A stretch of 64,000 bases of DNA from Polytrichum commune (Eukaryota; Streptophyta; Polytrichopsida; Polytrichales; Polytrichaceae). Location of the stretch: the NCBI GenBank assembly GCA_950295325.1, contig OX485805.1:15177501-15241500 (forward strand). The letters run 5' to 3'. A program made the translations under genes and the position numbers. Numbering within the stretch: the stretch's first letter is position 1; every line of letters begins with the position of its first letter. Shown here piece by piece: positions 1 to 13,699 of the stretch. The notes under the pieces were generated by a model. It was not told the origin of the DNA. It did not search any database and was given only the letters and a program-made list of their open reading frames with translations.

Positions 1-40
1 TAAATAGTGGTCGGTTCTCGTTGTTCATTGCTTGGATCTT
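1..40 (+). repeat. Tail of dispersed repeat R (partial copy at window edge)
   Basis: The first ~30 bases, with GGTCGGTTCTC followed by GTTCATTG, match the 3' end of the ~200-bp repeat R seen complete near 4.1, 14.6, 27.4 and 27.6 kb. Only the tail lies inside the window. Confidence 0.5.
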
Positions 41-1903
41 TGGGCTCAACAATGGGTGACCCAAAACCGAGTAAGATTTACACTATACATCATATTATGA
101 TTAATTGTGGTCCACACTATTTATCATTGACTTACATAAATAATCCTACAATCACCATGTGGCAACCAAAGAAGGTGGCATGAGATATTTGTTGCTACAT
201 CGGATTGGTTTCCTCATGTCACCTACAGAGGGGATAATAATGAAAACATGCTCCCTATAGGTCATCCTAATTTAAGATCATTGGACAAATTCTAAGTTGT
301 TGGCCCTAATTTAGGGGTTGCATTTACAAAAAAATGACAATCCCAAGTTGTCAAATAGTAATCAATGTTTCACGTTACTCTCCTCCGGTTTTCCCTCCCC
401 CTCTATAGGTATATTACTACATAATACTACATAATGTAAGTCATGGATAAATGTAATTCAATGGGTAAATGCTACATAATGTAAGTCATGGGGGCCATCC
501 TAATCAACGTGGCACGTGAACTTTAATTCCACACTACATTAGATTTGTAGTGTGCCACACTAAAAATTGTATTTAGTGTCACCCACTCTAGTTGTTTTTC
601 TCAACACTAACTGTAAACTGCCCATGCAGTGTTACCAACAATAAATGTAAATCCAACATTACTTATTATTCCTTGTAAAAAATAAAAAGTAAAAATAGTT
701 AACAAAGTGTTTTTTAATCCAAATTTCAGTCACCCATGACAATATTCCACTACATAAAAAGTTGGGATGCATAATATATCAAATTTTATTTCAATAAATG
801 ATGTGAATTTCATGCATTATGCCATCAAAGAATGGTCAAGCAAGAGTAGGCACACAACCACACGTCAACAACCCCAGATATCATCATATACTTATTAGCA
901 AGTTCGTCAATCTATTGTTAGCAGTTTAAGGGACTGGATGATCCTTAATTAATTGTGGTTTTTTGGCAAATTCCAATTGTATACATGTTTGAAGTTTAGA
1001 TATGACTACTCACAGTCAAAATTTTGAACATTGAAGTTCTGTATATAGGAGATAGAAATATCACATGGGATTTTTTTAAATTTACGCCATTATATGATCA
1101 TTCAACAATTTCTCATAATGTGTTATATTTTTTAGGCTCATCATAATTGTTTCAATGACTATAGATTACGTCATTGATAAAACCAAAAGTTTGCTTGAAC
1201 AAGTTTTGAATGGTCTACTTCCGGGCTAATTGCAAGTTGTGTATAGAAAGAGTGTTGTCAACAAACTTTGTTTATAGTAAATTGGTTCATAGTGAACATC
1301 GAAGGTCATAAATTGATGTCAAATTTTTTCGAATAGTGTCATGTATAACATTAAATATCATGATAAAATGATAAAATTGATATGAAGGTTTTTTTAGGTC
1401 ATATCACATATAATATTAAATCAAAATGATAAGATTGATATTATATATTTTCAAATAATATTTGTATAAAAAAAATATTAAATAATTAAAAAAGTGGCCA
1501 TATAATATCATTTCAATCATACAAAATTTATTTGTATGTTTTTGTTTCATTCTAATATTTTTCTTTAGAGTGTTTAGATGGCTTCATCTACTGTTGCCAA
1601 CATAATGAAGAATTCTAACAACCTTCTACTTACAGTAAAAAATAAACATTGGACATTTTCAACAAAAATAAAATAAAAATCTTGTGCAGGGTCTATACTT
1701 CCACATCTAAAAGATACGTTTCAAAAAAACATTTTTGCAAGCACATGTTTTTACACAGCTTACATATACTTTGGAATACACATGCACGTGCTAAAAACAT
1801 TATTGGCAAATCACGCATTCAGAATTATCAAAAGTAAAACATTTTTGTCTTGAGCGATGAAATGACAAGAAAAAAAAAAGTTAATTAATAAGAAAAAAAA
1901 TGG
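41..1903. other. AT-rich sequence, no gene recognised
   Basis: No open frame with family resemblance, RNA gene or terminal-repeat element was recognised. The short frame at 1649-1837 is low-complexity and not supported. Confidence 0.5.
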
Positions 1904-2533
1904 TTGAAAAAAACAACTAAGATTTGGAAGACCTTGAACTCCTTCGATGTTGTTCATAAAAATAAAGATAAACTCATTTTATCATTTATATTGGATCCGG
2001 TCTTAAAATTATTTTTAAGAATTCAAAAATGGGGACATCACTTTTATTTGTTTTACTTCAACAAGCTTGTCACTGAAATTGAATTTGCGGAATACTTAAA
2101 ATTCATCAAAGATATTTTCGGTGTAGAACTTTTAATGCAAGCATGGGAAAAAATAACGTAGAAAGAACACAAAACATCTCGCAAAACATATGTAAATGAT
2201 ATTTTTCGGTGAAATTTTTAAAAAATGATTTTATAAAATTTACTGTTTTATTTGTTATTTTTAATTATTTATGAATTGATCTACTTCAAGTATGTTTTGT
2301 ATCTTATTTGTTTGTGTTTTATGTTTAGGTTGGAGGTGGGGCGTAAGGAATATATGCAATCTATAACGAATGCACAATACATTCACTACGAGATGAAGAC
2401 TCCGGAACGATCCCAACGCATAGCACATGAATATACTAGTTATAGGATTCGCCGCACTGAGTTGATGAAGGAAATCTATGAGAATGATGTTGAAGCAAAT
2501 GAAAATGAAGTGGATATAGAAAATAGAAAATAA
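1904..2533 (+). pseudogene. Two short unrecognised open frames, possibly one split gene
   Basis: An 85-codon frame (1904-2161) and a frame ending at 2533 lie in tandem, separated by ~100 bp of very AT-rich sequence that could be an intron or decay. The second part is highly charged, rich in Glu, Arg and Asn, and ends in an acidic tail. No family was recognised. The composition suits the end of an old transposon protein, but nothing proves it. It could equally be chance in AT-rich DNA. Confidence 0.2.
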
Positions 2534-2779
2534 AGCAATGTATCTTATCAATTTTATATGCATTCTTTTTATTTTAATTGAAATTATTTTGCACTTGAAA
2601 TTTTCCAGATGATTTGTAATAAAAGACTGAAGTTTTTTTTAATATCAAAATAGTCAAAACAATAGTTTGATTGCTAAATAGTAATATCACAACCACTCCT
2701 TGCTTTGATCAAGATATTATGCTTAACTCGGTCATGTAGTTAGCTTTTTGGTTACAAACAAACCCAGGGAAACAATCAG

Positions 2780-5450
2780 GGAAGACTTAAAATGTGACTT
2801 GTATAACATCTAGGCGTCTTAGATAAGGTTCGTTAGAGAAAACATAAGGTTATATCACCTCTTTTCATATTAAAATAGACAATTAGTTTAGGGGTAAGGG
2901 ATAAAAAAACATTTAAAAGATCACTCCGTTTCAGTACATGCAAAGGTGACAGTCCCTCACCTCACTCTACTTTCCCAGTCAATTGTCTGGCAGTGAGTTC
3001 ATTTTAATTGGACCAAGTGCGGTGCAAAAGCATAGGCACAACCATAGTCCATAATCTTATAATAGTATCTCATGGTTGTCTCTTTACTGAAGCCAGGGGC
3101 ACTTCAACGTAGTCCATGGTCTTTCATTTATAAATCATTTGTTAATGGAACTTGAAAATGTCAGTCTGTAATCCATTCAGGATATCATGTCTTCCTTAAT
3201 TAAATCAATCTCTTAATTAATCCGTCAGTCCATAGCCTCAGTACCTGGTTCACTTCAGAATAGCATAGTGCTCTCCTCAAGACTATGAATCCATACCACA
3301 TATGCGGTTAACATAGGCTCACAACACTCATGAATTCATTAGATTCACTTAAGGTTCAGATTCCTTATTCTTAGATTTCAAGACATTCAATTTACTAAGT
3401 CATATCATTATTGCAACTAAGGTTGGAGTCACACACTTACTAAAACCAACAAAAGAATCAATCAACATTAGTTCTTTAATAAACAATACCAACTTACCGA
3501 GAACTTGAGCAGCATGTCCTCGCGACTCCCTTGGTATTGAGATAATCCTTCGCAGTCAATGGACTCATCCAGTTGACTCTTCACCATTCATGAACAGTTA
3601 GTACATACAATTTCTCCCTCATACTTTAACCGCAGTCTATTCCCATTCACGGATTTCTCTCAGGACCATTACAAAGTCGAGTTATCTAGTACAGCCTAGT
3701 AATTACCTCCAATCGACCTCCGACAATAGACTCAGTGGTTTAGATTTCTGCTTCCAATTTCTGTAATTATCCACCTAGTCTAAGAATGACGTTTATGGCC
3801 CTAGCTCCTTGCAGATTACAGCCTAAGACCTTCTTCCCCCTATCAGTACATTCTCTATGATCATGAACCGAATCTGTGCCTACTTTATATGGTTGATTCT
3901 GTCGAAGACATTGGCCTTGCATTCTTTCCAATTTCTGAGACATGCCATGTGATTAATGCGTTTAAACACGCGTAGCAACCTATATTAATCTTACACGGTG
4001 ATTGACGTAACTTCCAAAGTCTATTAACCCTGCCTCCTCGCGTAAACAATTCCAAAATAAACTTGGAGATTCACAACTATGACCAGGGAGACTTTTGGGC
4101 ATAATCGGTAGGGATCCTAGTGTTTGCGTTTCCAACCGGTTACATGTTGACACACTCCGGGTTTCCTTTATTAATTTGGAGTAGATTCCATAGATTTCTC
4201 TAAAATGATCAATAATTTTCCTACAGTCTTGAACATCAACCGGTTATTTCACAAACTCAACCGGTTCATTTGTGACTCACTGCCGGTTCTCCCCTATCAG
4301 AGCCCTCAAATTATATTTCTCCAAACATGCTATTACAATGTAGTGAGTACCTAGGCGAGACCTCAGATAATAATTTCAATTATGGGCCTATTGGATTTCA
4401 TTCCCTAGGATTATCCGTAGAATATGTAAATGTCACATTGTAATTTCTTCAGCGAGGAATAAGGTGATAACTCAACATAATTTGATTATATAATTTCACT
4501 CGTTAGTATGATTAACCAAATCCACTGCAAATACTTACGACTGAACCTCGCACAGACGATAGTCACGAATTATCTTACATTGAATTGATATCCCCTGTAA
4601 TTCGCTCAGCAAGACAATAGCAGAGAATTAGAGTAATTTTAGCTATACCATCAAGACAGTTTCAATGAGGTGTAGTCTCGATCATGCAGACTTTACAAAG
4701 ATGCAATTAATGTTATAGAACCCACAGATAAAGGCTATAGCCCCATAAGTGCTGTGAATCGACTTAAGTTAATCTCTGGTGCCTTAATTAATCCCCGATT
4801 CCCTTAATCAAACTGCTCGAACAATCAAGAGGATCACAGATCTTTTAGAGACAGTCACGACATTAATCCCTCACCAAATTCCAAGACTGCAGTGCTCTTA
4901 ACTACAAGACAATTGACTTACAAGATAAGTATAATATTGGCAGATTAACAACGTGAGCCCCGTTCAAGTTACAATGCCTCGCACAACCAGACTTATATCA
5001 ATTAAGTACTCAATACAATTGAAAAGTATAATGTATCCCAGCACAAGCACTCTGGAATGCATCAGATTGACAGTCTGTAAGTCAAACTAAAATTAAGACA
5101 ATAGCAAATAGTTCATCAAATGTTCACCAAAAACATAAACCAAAGTTCTGTCAATCTTGCGGCTCTCCTAGCCCTCTTGCTCTAAGTTCGAGAGAGAGTT
5201 ATGAGCCTTCATCTCCCTTGTATCTTCCACACGAGCCGGCCGAGGCCCGGTAACTTCCGTAACCGCCATAGATCATTGCCCCAACTAGTTACTGTTTCTA
5301 ATTCTCGGAGTCAATTGCCTCTTCTCACTTATCCATTTAAATAACAACAAGATAAGTAAAGGCTCTAATCACACTTAATCCGGAATTGAACCAAAAAGGT
5401 TGAAAATTGCTACCACAGGTCACTTATCTGAATCACACAATTATATTTTA
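2780..5450 (-). repeat. Inverted partial copy of large element family X (non-coding part)
   Basis: Read on the minus strand, this stretch shares blocks with the non-coding 3' halves of the two forward copies at 9.3-11.65 kb and 13.7-16.1 kb. The clearest block is near 2995-3035, the reverse complement of the CACTTGGTCCAATTAA / GAACTCACTGC block at 15860. A second is the TTGACTGCGAAGG block at 3540-3560 versus 15310. Divergence is high and the ends are not defined. No coding part is seen here. Confidence 0.45.
4105..4312 (+). repeat. Dispersed repeat R, full-length copy
   Basis: A ~200-bp unit with several ACCGGTT motifs and a central CTTTATTAATTTGGAG / TCTCTAAAATGATCAAT block. It matches the copies at 14.55, 27.39, 27.59 and (inverted) 58.77 kb. 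Its orientation relative to the host element differs from that of the 14.6-kb copy, so R appears to be an independent insertion. Confidence 0.6.
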
Positions 5451-6085
5451 ATAATATGTAGATATGTGTGTATTCCAAAAACAAACATCAATAAGGTACA
5501 TCTTTAAATAATATTAGACTATGGGCTCAAATTATGATACAAATTTTAAGCTCATTAATTAACATATTTCAAAGAACCTATGTGATCATTTTTCTCACGG
5601 AGACTACTGCACTCTGTCACTCTACAAAATCAACTAATTTTAAATCATTATAATATAATTTCAATGCATATAGTATCTTTGGCTTCTCATACTTCAAAGT
5701 AAATGTCATTTCATGTATATTTTCAAGAAATTATATTGGTCGATGCAACTCTTGGTGTTAATAAAACCTTATATTTTAGCATTTTTTTATCCAAAAAAAA
5801 TTTGTTCTAACTTAGGACATCATTAATCAAACTTAGAAGGTATAAGGTAGATGGTACATTAATTTGTTATTTTAATTGAAAAAAATTGCGTTTCTAATTT
5901 ATACTATAAACTAAAATTTCATTGAAGCTTACATTTTTGCATAATATAGTATAATACTCGTGAGAATCTTTCATTCTTTGCACCGAATTTGTTGTGTCTT
6001 CATCTATATATTGGAATATCATTTTTCGGGTGTAATTACCCGCATCTCCTTGAATTTGTATTTTATTGTTATATAATTTTTTCAT
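5451..6085. other. AT-rich spacer, no gene recognised
   Basis: Sequence between two family X copies. The 63-codon minus-strand frame at 5894-6085 has no recognisable features. Confidence 0.4.
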
Positions 6086-6540
6086 TTTTTGTAGCCCAAA
6101 TGAAGTTTAAGTGAGAACAATTTCTTAATTGAACCAGAAAGGTAATGATGAATTGGGCCCGAATTGTACACCAAAAGACAGGGAAAAAAATCAAGAGGTG
6201 GCAAGACAGAGGCTCTAAGACTTGGGAGTTACTTTTTGCACTTTACATTTTGTTTTGTTGCTAGGAAATACCCTCGTATGCGGTTGTGACAAATACACCC
6301 TTAAGCTACATTCCGATCCAAAGTCCATTGTTTAGTCCTAAGGGTTCTTTAGGAATTATGAAAGAAAATCAGAGTCTAAGGCTATAGGTGCATTAATATG
6401 AGGCCTTGTTGCAAGAGTAATCAAAGCAATTGTGTGAGAAGGGTGAATCACTAATTACATGCCAATCAACCGTAGTATAGCACATTTTGGACTTGGCCGT
6501 AACTTTGAAGGACAAGCTGGATCAGCAAGTGGTGTTAGAT

Positions 6541-6562
6541 GAAAAAAAAAAAAAAAAAAAAA
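6541..6562 (+). repeat. Poly(A) run (~22 bp)
   Basis: An uninterrupted A tract just before the coiled-coil-like stretch of family X copy 2. It is probably simple-repeat expansion inside the old coding region. Confidence 0.7.
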
Positions 6563-7217
6563 ACTATTGACTTGTATCAGAAGCAGGTAGCCAAGAAGGA
6601 GTTGGAGAATGTGATTCTTTGGCAATAGTTAGATGGTTGTAGGCAATTACAGGAGCAGTTGGGACTATATCAACAAGAGTTGAAGTAGGTCACAAATAAA
6701 AAATAAAAATAAAAATAAAAATTGAGGTTACAGAAAGAGGAACTAACCCAATACAAGGCAACGACCAGTCGGGTTAGAGTTGGGAATCATCCATAACCTA
6801 TATTGTGTCAACTTTGGACCCAATTCCCATGGTGTACAAGGACATATTTTCTTAGTTGTAGAGTTGGGAATCTAAGAGCCTTGTACCTAAAGGCCTATTC
6901 CAAATGTTTGAGTGTCAATGTCAATTTTTTCTATTGGTTGTAGGTCTCAAAAAAGCTGCGTGGATAGACCATAGTCGTTATTTGAAGATTTGGCAGCAAA
7001 GTCTTGAGTGGGGGTGGAAAATTTATTTGTAGAAATTCTTGCTCAACGGTAGGTTAATTTATCAAATGCTTATTCCACTTTAATGGTAATTGAAGATTTT
7101 GGGGCCATAACTCTTTTTTATTACGTGTCTTTGGAAAATTAGTGGCTAGTGAGGTATCAATTTCCGATTAATGTTGAGAGAATAGAGGTGTTAGGATAAG
7201 AGTATGGTGTTCGAATA

Positions 7218-8189
7218 TGTCGCAACCCTTGCTAGGTCCCTTAATAATCTTGCCAATTTTCGTTTCTAGCAAAGGTTACGAGCGCTAACCCTTCGCATTC
7301 CGCCATGCTAATGGATAGCTCCTCTTACCCCGGACCAATAGTTCATAGGAGGGAACCAACCCTCCTACTTTGCTTTCGGGACTCACCCCTTAATCGGTAA
7401 CCCATTTCCCCAATGTGGACTTCCATCCATGGGAGTCCAATCCTATGTTGATCATCGCGTTGCCGGAGCAACACTACAACAACCCGAAGCATACTAGGCA
7501 ACTATGGCCTCACAATAGGCCAAAGCCCATGGAGGCCTTGCCGTTCGGCCTCGGGTGGGTGAGGCCACACCACCTCACCCATATAAGCCTCTAGGACTTC
7601 ACGCGGGGCCCCTACCCCACCGTCAACCAACCTCTTGTCTCTCTACCAAGAGTTGGGGCCAAGTGGACATTTTCCTTTAGCTGCTGGGCCTAGAACCCCC
7701 CAGCAGCTTCAGACCATCATAACTTCCTTGTATGATGTCTGATCATAACAACCAACCACTCCATCTTCATCTACGCTTCACGTAGATGCCGATGGACTCC
7801 TCACTTGCCCCATTCGGGCAAGTATTGAGGAAGTTATGCCTGTTTGAACCTTTGCAGTCCCGGGAATCACTCCCAGGCACTGCTGTACCAGGGCGCTGTC
7901 CCGGGACAGCGCCCCACTCAAATGGCCATAACTCCTAGCTCACACCTCCGATTGAGGTGTTCTTGAGCTTTCTAGAATCACCACGCCATGAGCTACGCAT
8001 AACTCATAGCCTTACCCTTGTGCCTCCTAGTCTTCGTGGGTGGGAGGCGTTCCCAATGCCCGGGGCCCTCACCCACACTAGGATCACTTGGGCCCTCTCA
8101 CCAACGGCGCCACAAGTCCCGGGTGTCACTCCGGGGTCCCCCTTGTGCCCATGGTGTTTCGGGCACTCCTCATGGAGAGGTGCGCGACA
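7218..8189 (-). mobile_element. Solo LTR, copy A (972 bp, TSD GAATA)
   Basis: A GC-rich block starting TGTCGC and ending GCGACA, flanked on both sides by the perfect 5-bp direct repeat GAATA. It is the reverse complement of copies B and C near 51.7 and 54.9 kb. A TG...CA terminus and 5-bp target duplication without internal region define a solo LTR. It splits the family X protein track. Removing it brings together sequence that aligns with uninterrupted copy 3 near 12.57 kb. The ~90-codon frames inside recur in all copies but look like by-products of high GC. Confidence 0.9.
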
Positions 8190-9339
8190 GAATATGTGCT
8201 CAATTTTATGCCCAACCCCTAGATAATTTACAACAGTGGCAAGGTATTTTGCAAGATCTGTTAGCTCAACTTTGGTATCTAGATTTTATGTCAAATATGT
8301 TGTTTGCCAATGTTCAGTGTCTCTCGATCTGCATCTCAGGGTGTAGATTTCTCTGGTTCTCATTATTTTTTTTCAATTTGACAGAGTGATCAATAGGCTA
8401 GAGAGATTAATATGAGAGCTAGAGATGCAAAACAAACCCGCGTTGAATTTACACATACATGTTCAATTCGACCTACCGCCTACCAAGTTCGCTCCAACTT
8501 ACCAGGCTATAGACTTGCTTGTAGCAGGGAGTCCCCTTATGCTCAAGTACCTTGGGCACCATGTGCACTTGTTTGATTCACTAGTTGAAGAACCAGTTCC
8601 GACATGGTCAGCCATGTTCTGGTTGCTCGAAGACTATGGACTTTCGCGAACTGAAGATGTACCTACCGATATCCAATATAGTAGAATTTCCAGGCAATGG
8701 TCTGAAGCTCCTCCGGTGGCCGTGTTAATCCACCCACATTTCTATGATTGCCCTCGAAGGTGCAAGTGAGATCCCAAGGCCACATTAATGAGTCTTGAGT
8801 ATAACCGCCCCGTAATCCAAGGACTGAAATATGTTGCGACCGAATGCAGGGCAACTTACGTGCAATTTTTCCAGAGTCATGTTCACCACAAGGACCATGT
8901 TTGCTTCCGAGCAGCAATTTTTATCAGACTGGTGTGGGCAGTGAAATGTGACTATAAACGTAAATGAAATTCGCGATAGCCACAAATTTTTGTTACTGCT
9001 CAAATTGCAGTACTGGCCCACGCGATGGGTGAGATTGGTGGAGGTGATGACGATTAGTCATTTCATTGCGGGCTCATAAGTGCCTTATTAATGAATTTCC
9101 GCATACACAAGCAAGACATTTTGAGAGATTTCTTCATTGGCAATGGATGAATGCACCTGAGTTGGTCGCAAGGGATGAGGATTTGCATAGGGCAATCGAA
9201 AAGATGTAGACCAAGAGCTAAAAGGTTCGGTCGAGGAAGCTCCTCAAAATCAGAGGCGTCCACCAAAGCTCCTCAAAAAATAAGTTGCTAGAGGGCCAAC
9301 AACGAGATAAGTGAGGGGCTATGTCGTATGAATTTTTTG

Positions 9340-11650
9340 TTTTTTGTAGCCTAAATGAGGTTTAAGTGAGATCAATTCCTTATTTGAACTAGAAAGGATG
9401 AATCTATCTAGTACGAATAGGCTATTATTTTGAGATAGGAGGAAGTAGGTATTGTGAAGACTATGGCATGATTTCAATGGGCAAAAAATTGTGATAACTA
9501 CCTAGTGGGGTGAAGAAGATATGTAGGCTAGACTTTTTTGTAGGCAGAGGGGCCGGATAGATTTTTCTTGTTTTTGTTGAACCTCTCCTGAAATTGTGAT
9601 TTCTTGAGTAAACTTCTCTTGAATATCAAGGTTATATGAATGCATATGTGTATGATTTACATATGTTAATTCAATTATCAATTATTTGACGTTATTAATT
9701 TATCTCCAGGGGGAATGTACCGGGGTTGTGAGGTACTATCTATTTTTAGCAAAATTATTTGAATGTGAGTGGATTTGCAAATAAATCAAGAGAGATTCAT
9801 GGGTTTTAATTGTACGCATTAATTGGAAGTTGTTTTGTACTTTGCCAGTCTTCTTATTTTGTTGCAATAAATGGTTAATTTAACGGGCAAGACTACCGTT
9901 TGAAGTTGTATCGAACTGGACTGTGGAATATGCTCTCTCAAACTTTGATTTGTGAGAAACAATTTTATTGTTGGCCGAGTATTTGAATAAGTCATCCTCA
10001 CAATTTACTAAGTATGAAATTACGTGTGGTTAAAACTATTGAGATTTAGGCCATAGAATTGCAAATTAATGTATCTCAAATTAATTACCTAAATGCAAAA
10101 GTGTGTTTGCATATGTAGGGGGTTGAATATTCCAGAAGGGGTTGTACTGGTCGCAAAATTGAAAGTTTATGAGCCTACAATGAATTAAAAAAAACACAAC
10201 TGATTCATTTAAAATCTCAAAAAGATTGCTAGAAATCTCGATTCAGTCCATGGTCTCAGAGATTGCAGTTCACGTAAAATGTTAGTGTTTAATTGAAGAC
10301 CATAATTTGAAGGAGGCAAGATTGTGTGATTAGTTATTTTGTATGAAATGGCTGATTGATTAAATGAGCAATTTCCGCACGCTAATTTGAGAAGATGGGT
10401 TTTTACAAACTAGGGTGCGTGAGAATTAGTCTTGATTGATTCCCAATACCGGAGATATTTTAATATCTCAAAGTACTTAGAAAATATGAGAGGAGTGATT
10501 CCTCTGCATGTGGATTATGCTCAATATTATAGTTGAATTGAATGCTGATTTGGAATTATTTATATGTTACAAACTTGTTTGATTGAGCGACATACTTAAT
10601 AGGCTATAGATCACCCATTCACGCACTTTGCGTATTTTCTGAACTTTCTCGAAAGCTAATTGCACCAGCAAATAAGACATCATGAATGTAATTAAATTCT
10701 TTAAATCAATTTGAGAGCATAATATGGTGTTGTTGTAAGATGTGTGAATGAAGGTGAGCCTTGGTATTTGATACCAAAATATAATTAAATTGAAGTTTGT
10801 CAAGACTATAAACTTCATGGCATGAAGCATATTTCTTTATTTTTTTAACCTTAAATAGAAGGCGAAGAGACATGAAACCTAACCATTGGCTGCGACTAGT
10901 TCATGTGAAGTCGATGGAGCGAAAGGTTGTGGAGACCCGAAGTCTTTGGGCATTGCTGGAGACAATAATTTAACCTTTGGTAACGTAAAGGAATTTTCCA
11001 GCAAGACATGCCGGGATGACAACCTAGAAGTATATTACTGAACGCACTAGGCAATTGGTTTGATTATATCATGACTGAAGGAAATCTCTTAATGTATTAA
11101 GATCAATTTGATGAACTTACAAAATGGACTTCACCTTTAATAAGATAAATGTATGAACGAAATGCTGTTCAATTAACCTTGGTGTGATATGGTTGATTAT
11201 TGTAATTTATGAAAATAACAGTTATTTTGGCCAAGACCAGGTAAGAGACTATTGTGAGACGGCATAATTAAGATTGAATTTAATAAAATAATATTGATAA
11301 TCTTGAAAAATGACTCTACTACATTTTCAAGTTATATTAAATAGAATCAATGAATGAAAAACTATTGACTACACCAAAGTATCCTTGGCTTCGATAAAGA
11401 CACCAAAATAGGTTATTTATGCAAGATTATTGACTATAACTATGCCTATGCTTGCGCACCGCACTTGGTTCGATTAAAATGAACTCATTGCTAGATTATT
11501 GCATGAGAATTTAGAGTGATATGAATGATTATCACAATAGCATATACTGATTTGGAGAGTTTTTTAAAAAACATTATTATTTATCCATGACCCAATTGTC
11601 AATTCTAACCCGAATTAAAGTGAAATGGCTATGTGTTTTCTTTAATAAAA
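9340..11650 (+). repeat. Family X element, non-coding 3' part (copy 2)
   Basis: About 2.3 kb of AT-rich sequence after the decayed ORF, colinear in blocks with 13.7-16.1 kb. Examples are the AGAGAGATTCATG block at 9785 and 14187, and the TATTGACTACACC block near 11365 and 15755. It could be a long LTR or long untranslated tail; matching 5' and 3' ends were not found. No gene was seen in it. Confidence 0.5.
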
Positions 11651-12400
11651 CTTACATGAGACACCTATATGATATACAATTCACCTTTTAAATCTTTCAT
11701 GAATGTTTCCATGGATTTGTTTGTAACCTGAAACTAAATTACATTTATGAATTTTTGCCAAAACTTGGGTATGTATTGCATGAGCATATTAAACAAATAA
11801 TTAAGCTCATTTTTTACACTTGGACTTGATTGCGGCAAGCACGTCGTCTATTTGGCATAATGTACTTTCTTGCATAAGGGATCAAAAAATATTGACATCT
11901 ACAATTTCATCTTCAACAATATCATTATCATGCAAAAATGCAAGATCACCATCAATTTCTTTGTTTTCACCTTAAAAATAATTATCTAAAAACGGACGTA
12001 TCAAACATGGTCATCAATCTCCATCTTTTTGTTTCGTATTATATTCTATAATATCAAAAATAATAATTTTGGTATTTTGCAATATGATTGCACATTGATA
12101 TTTATAGAATTTTCTTCGTAATTCCTATGGACATGAATAATATGCAAATTTTAAATGTGATTGATGAAGCTCATAACAATGTTCAGAATTAAAAGATTTG
12201 ACCTTTCATCTTCCGCCATAATATGTTAATGGTATAATGTGAGTTGACAAAATGCCGCTAGCCTTGATAGTATTTCTTTGAAGTATGTTTCCAATGACTT
12301 TGTTTACAACAAAACCATTGAATTTCTCTTCATTAAATACATATAATAATTGGCAACACAACAATGTATTAAATGGGAGTTGAGAATTTATTTGTAAAAT
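11651..12400. other. AT-rich spacer between family X copies
   Basis: No gene, RNA or terminal-repeat element was recognised. Confidence 0.4.
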
Positions 12401-13690
12401 TTATGGTGCGAAAACAACTTAACATTTATGCTCTTTATTATGCTTTTGTAGTAATTGGTGATCTCGAGGCTCGAGTTTTACTTTATTATGTTGCTTTGGA
12501 ATATTAGTGGGTGATGTGACACCAATTTCTTGTCCTTGCCGAAAGACGAAAGGTGTCATGGTTCGATTATGAGACTCGAGTAAATTCTCAATTTTATAGT
12601 CAAGAGTTGAACAATTTGAAGTTGTGGAAGACAACGTTGAAAAAACTTCTGGTCCAATTGAGGCACCCAAATTTTGTGTTGGATGTCTTAGCTACAAACA
12701 CGCAACGTCTTTTTATAATTTTGAGTAAAAATCTCTCAGAATTTCATTATATTTACCAATTTGATAAAGTGGTTGATAGACTTGAGCGTTGTGTGAGGGA
12801 CATTTTGGCTGAGAAGATGTCGCTTCTTAATTTATACAGTCAAATACAGTTTGAACTCCCTCTTGAGAATTATGTACATGCTCACACAACCATAGAGATA
12901 CCCTTGATAAACAATGTTTTTATCCTCCGGTACTTGGGATAATATGCCCAATTGTTCGATAATCCAGAAGAATAGCCAATTCCTATTTGGCCAACAATTT
13001 CATGGTTATTGGAAGACTATGGATTGTCACGGACGGAAGAGGTACATGTAGACATACACTATCGTCATGTGGTCTGCAATCCCACCAGTCGTAATGACAA
13101 GTGATCATCATTATTGTTCATGCCCTCGACGATACAAATAGAATCCGGCCGCGACTTTGTCAAGTGTAGAGTATAACTGGGCGATTATATTAGAACCTAA
13201 GGCTATGACAGCGGAATGTCAGGCTACATACATACAATTTTTTCAGATACATGCTCATCATAAAGACCTTGTTTGTTTCCGGGCTGTAGTTTTTGCCAAT
13301 GTGCTTTCAAATTGGTATGGGCAATGAAATATGACTATTGATGTGAATCAGTATCATGAAAATCATCACGAGTTTCTGTTGCTACTAAAGTTGCAGGTTA
13401 GGCCTACGCGATGGGTGCGGATAGTAGAAGTAATGGCCATCAACCATTTTATAGTAGAAGCTCATAAATGTTTAATTAATGAGTTTCCGAATACTAGGCA
13501 GGACCATTGGAGAGATTTTGTGGTGGCAACGGACAAATGCACTAGAATTGGTGGTGAAGGATGAAGATCTACAAAATGCCATCGAGAAGATGGAAACACG
13601 CGAACTCAAGAGAGCTATAGAAGACGTTGCACATCGGCAAACATTGCCATAGTTACTGTGAAGGTAGGTTGCTGAGGAACCAACAACGAT
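12400..13690 (+). pseudogene. Family X element, decayed protein-coding region (copy 3)
   Basis: The best-preserved piece is the 129-codon frame at 12553-12942, followed by frame-shifted continuations to ~13690. It holds the blocks QFYSQELNNL, LYSQIQFELP, LLEDYGLSRTEEV and an INEFPNT block that match copy 2 in order. A Leu/Glu/Lys-rich helical character is visible, but there is no zinc knuckle, protease, polymerase or transposase motif. Frameshifts occur near 12942 and 13080. A gag-like or unknown retroelement protein is the best guess. This copy lacks the solo LTR present in copy 2. Confidence 0.45.
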
Positions 13691-13699
13691 TTTAGTAGG

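Larger units (their letters stand above)
6090..9300 (+). pseudogene. Family X element, decayed protein-coding region (copy 2)
   Basis: Once the solo LTR at 7218-8189 is set aside, scattered frames make one protein-like track. A Gln/Glu/Lys-rich, coiled-coil-like stretch (~6565-6780) leads into a block beginning QFYAQPLDNL (~8200). A longer block at 8425-8769 contains LLEDYGLSRTEDV, and the end is near 9215. Copy 3 at 12.4-13.7 kb shows the same order with the related blocks QFYSQELNNL and LLEDYGLSRTEEV. Several stops and frame changes break it. The shared protein suggests a gag-like retroelement protein, but no known domain was recognised. The start of the copy is marked by a ~60-bp block near 6090 that recurs near 9345, a possible terminal repeat remnant. 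Confidence 0.45.

Noticed and set aside
7957-8226. Open frames of ~70-120 codons shared by the three solo LTRs (also 51575-51943 and 54785-55117)
   Set aside because: Conserved only because the LTR copies are recent. Two overlapping frames are equally open, no motif is seen, and GC is high.
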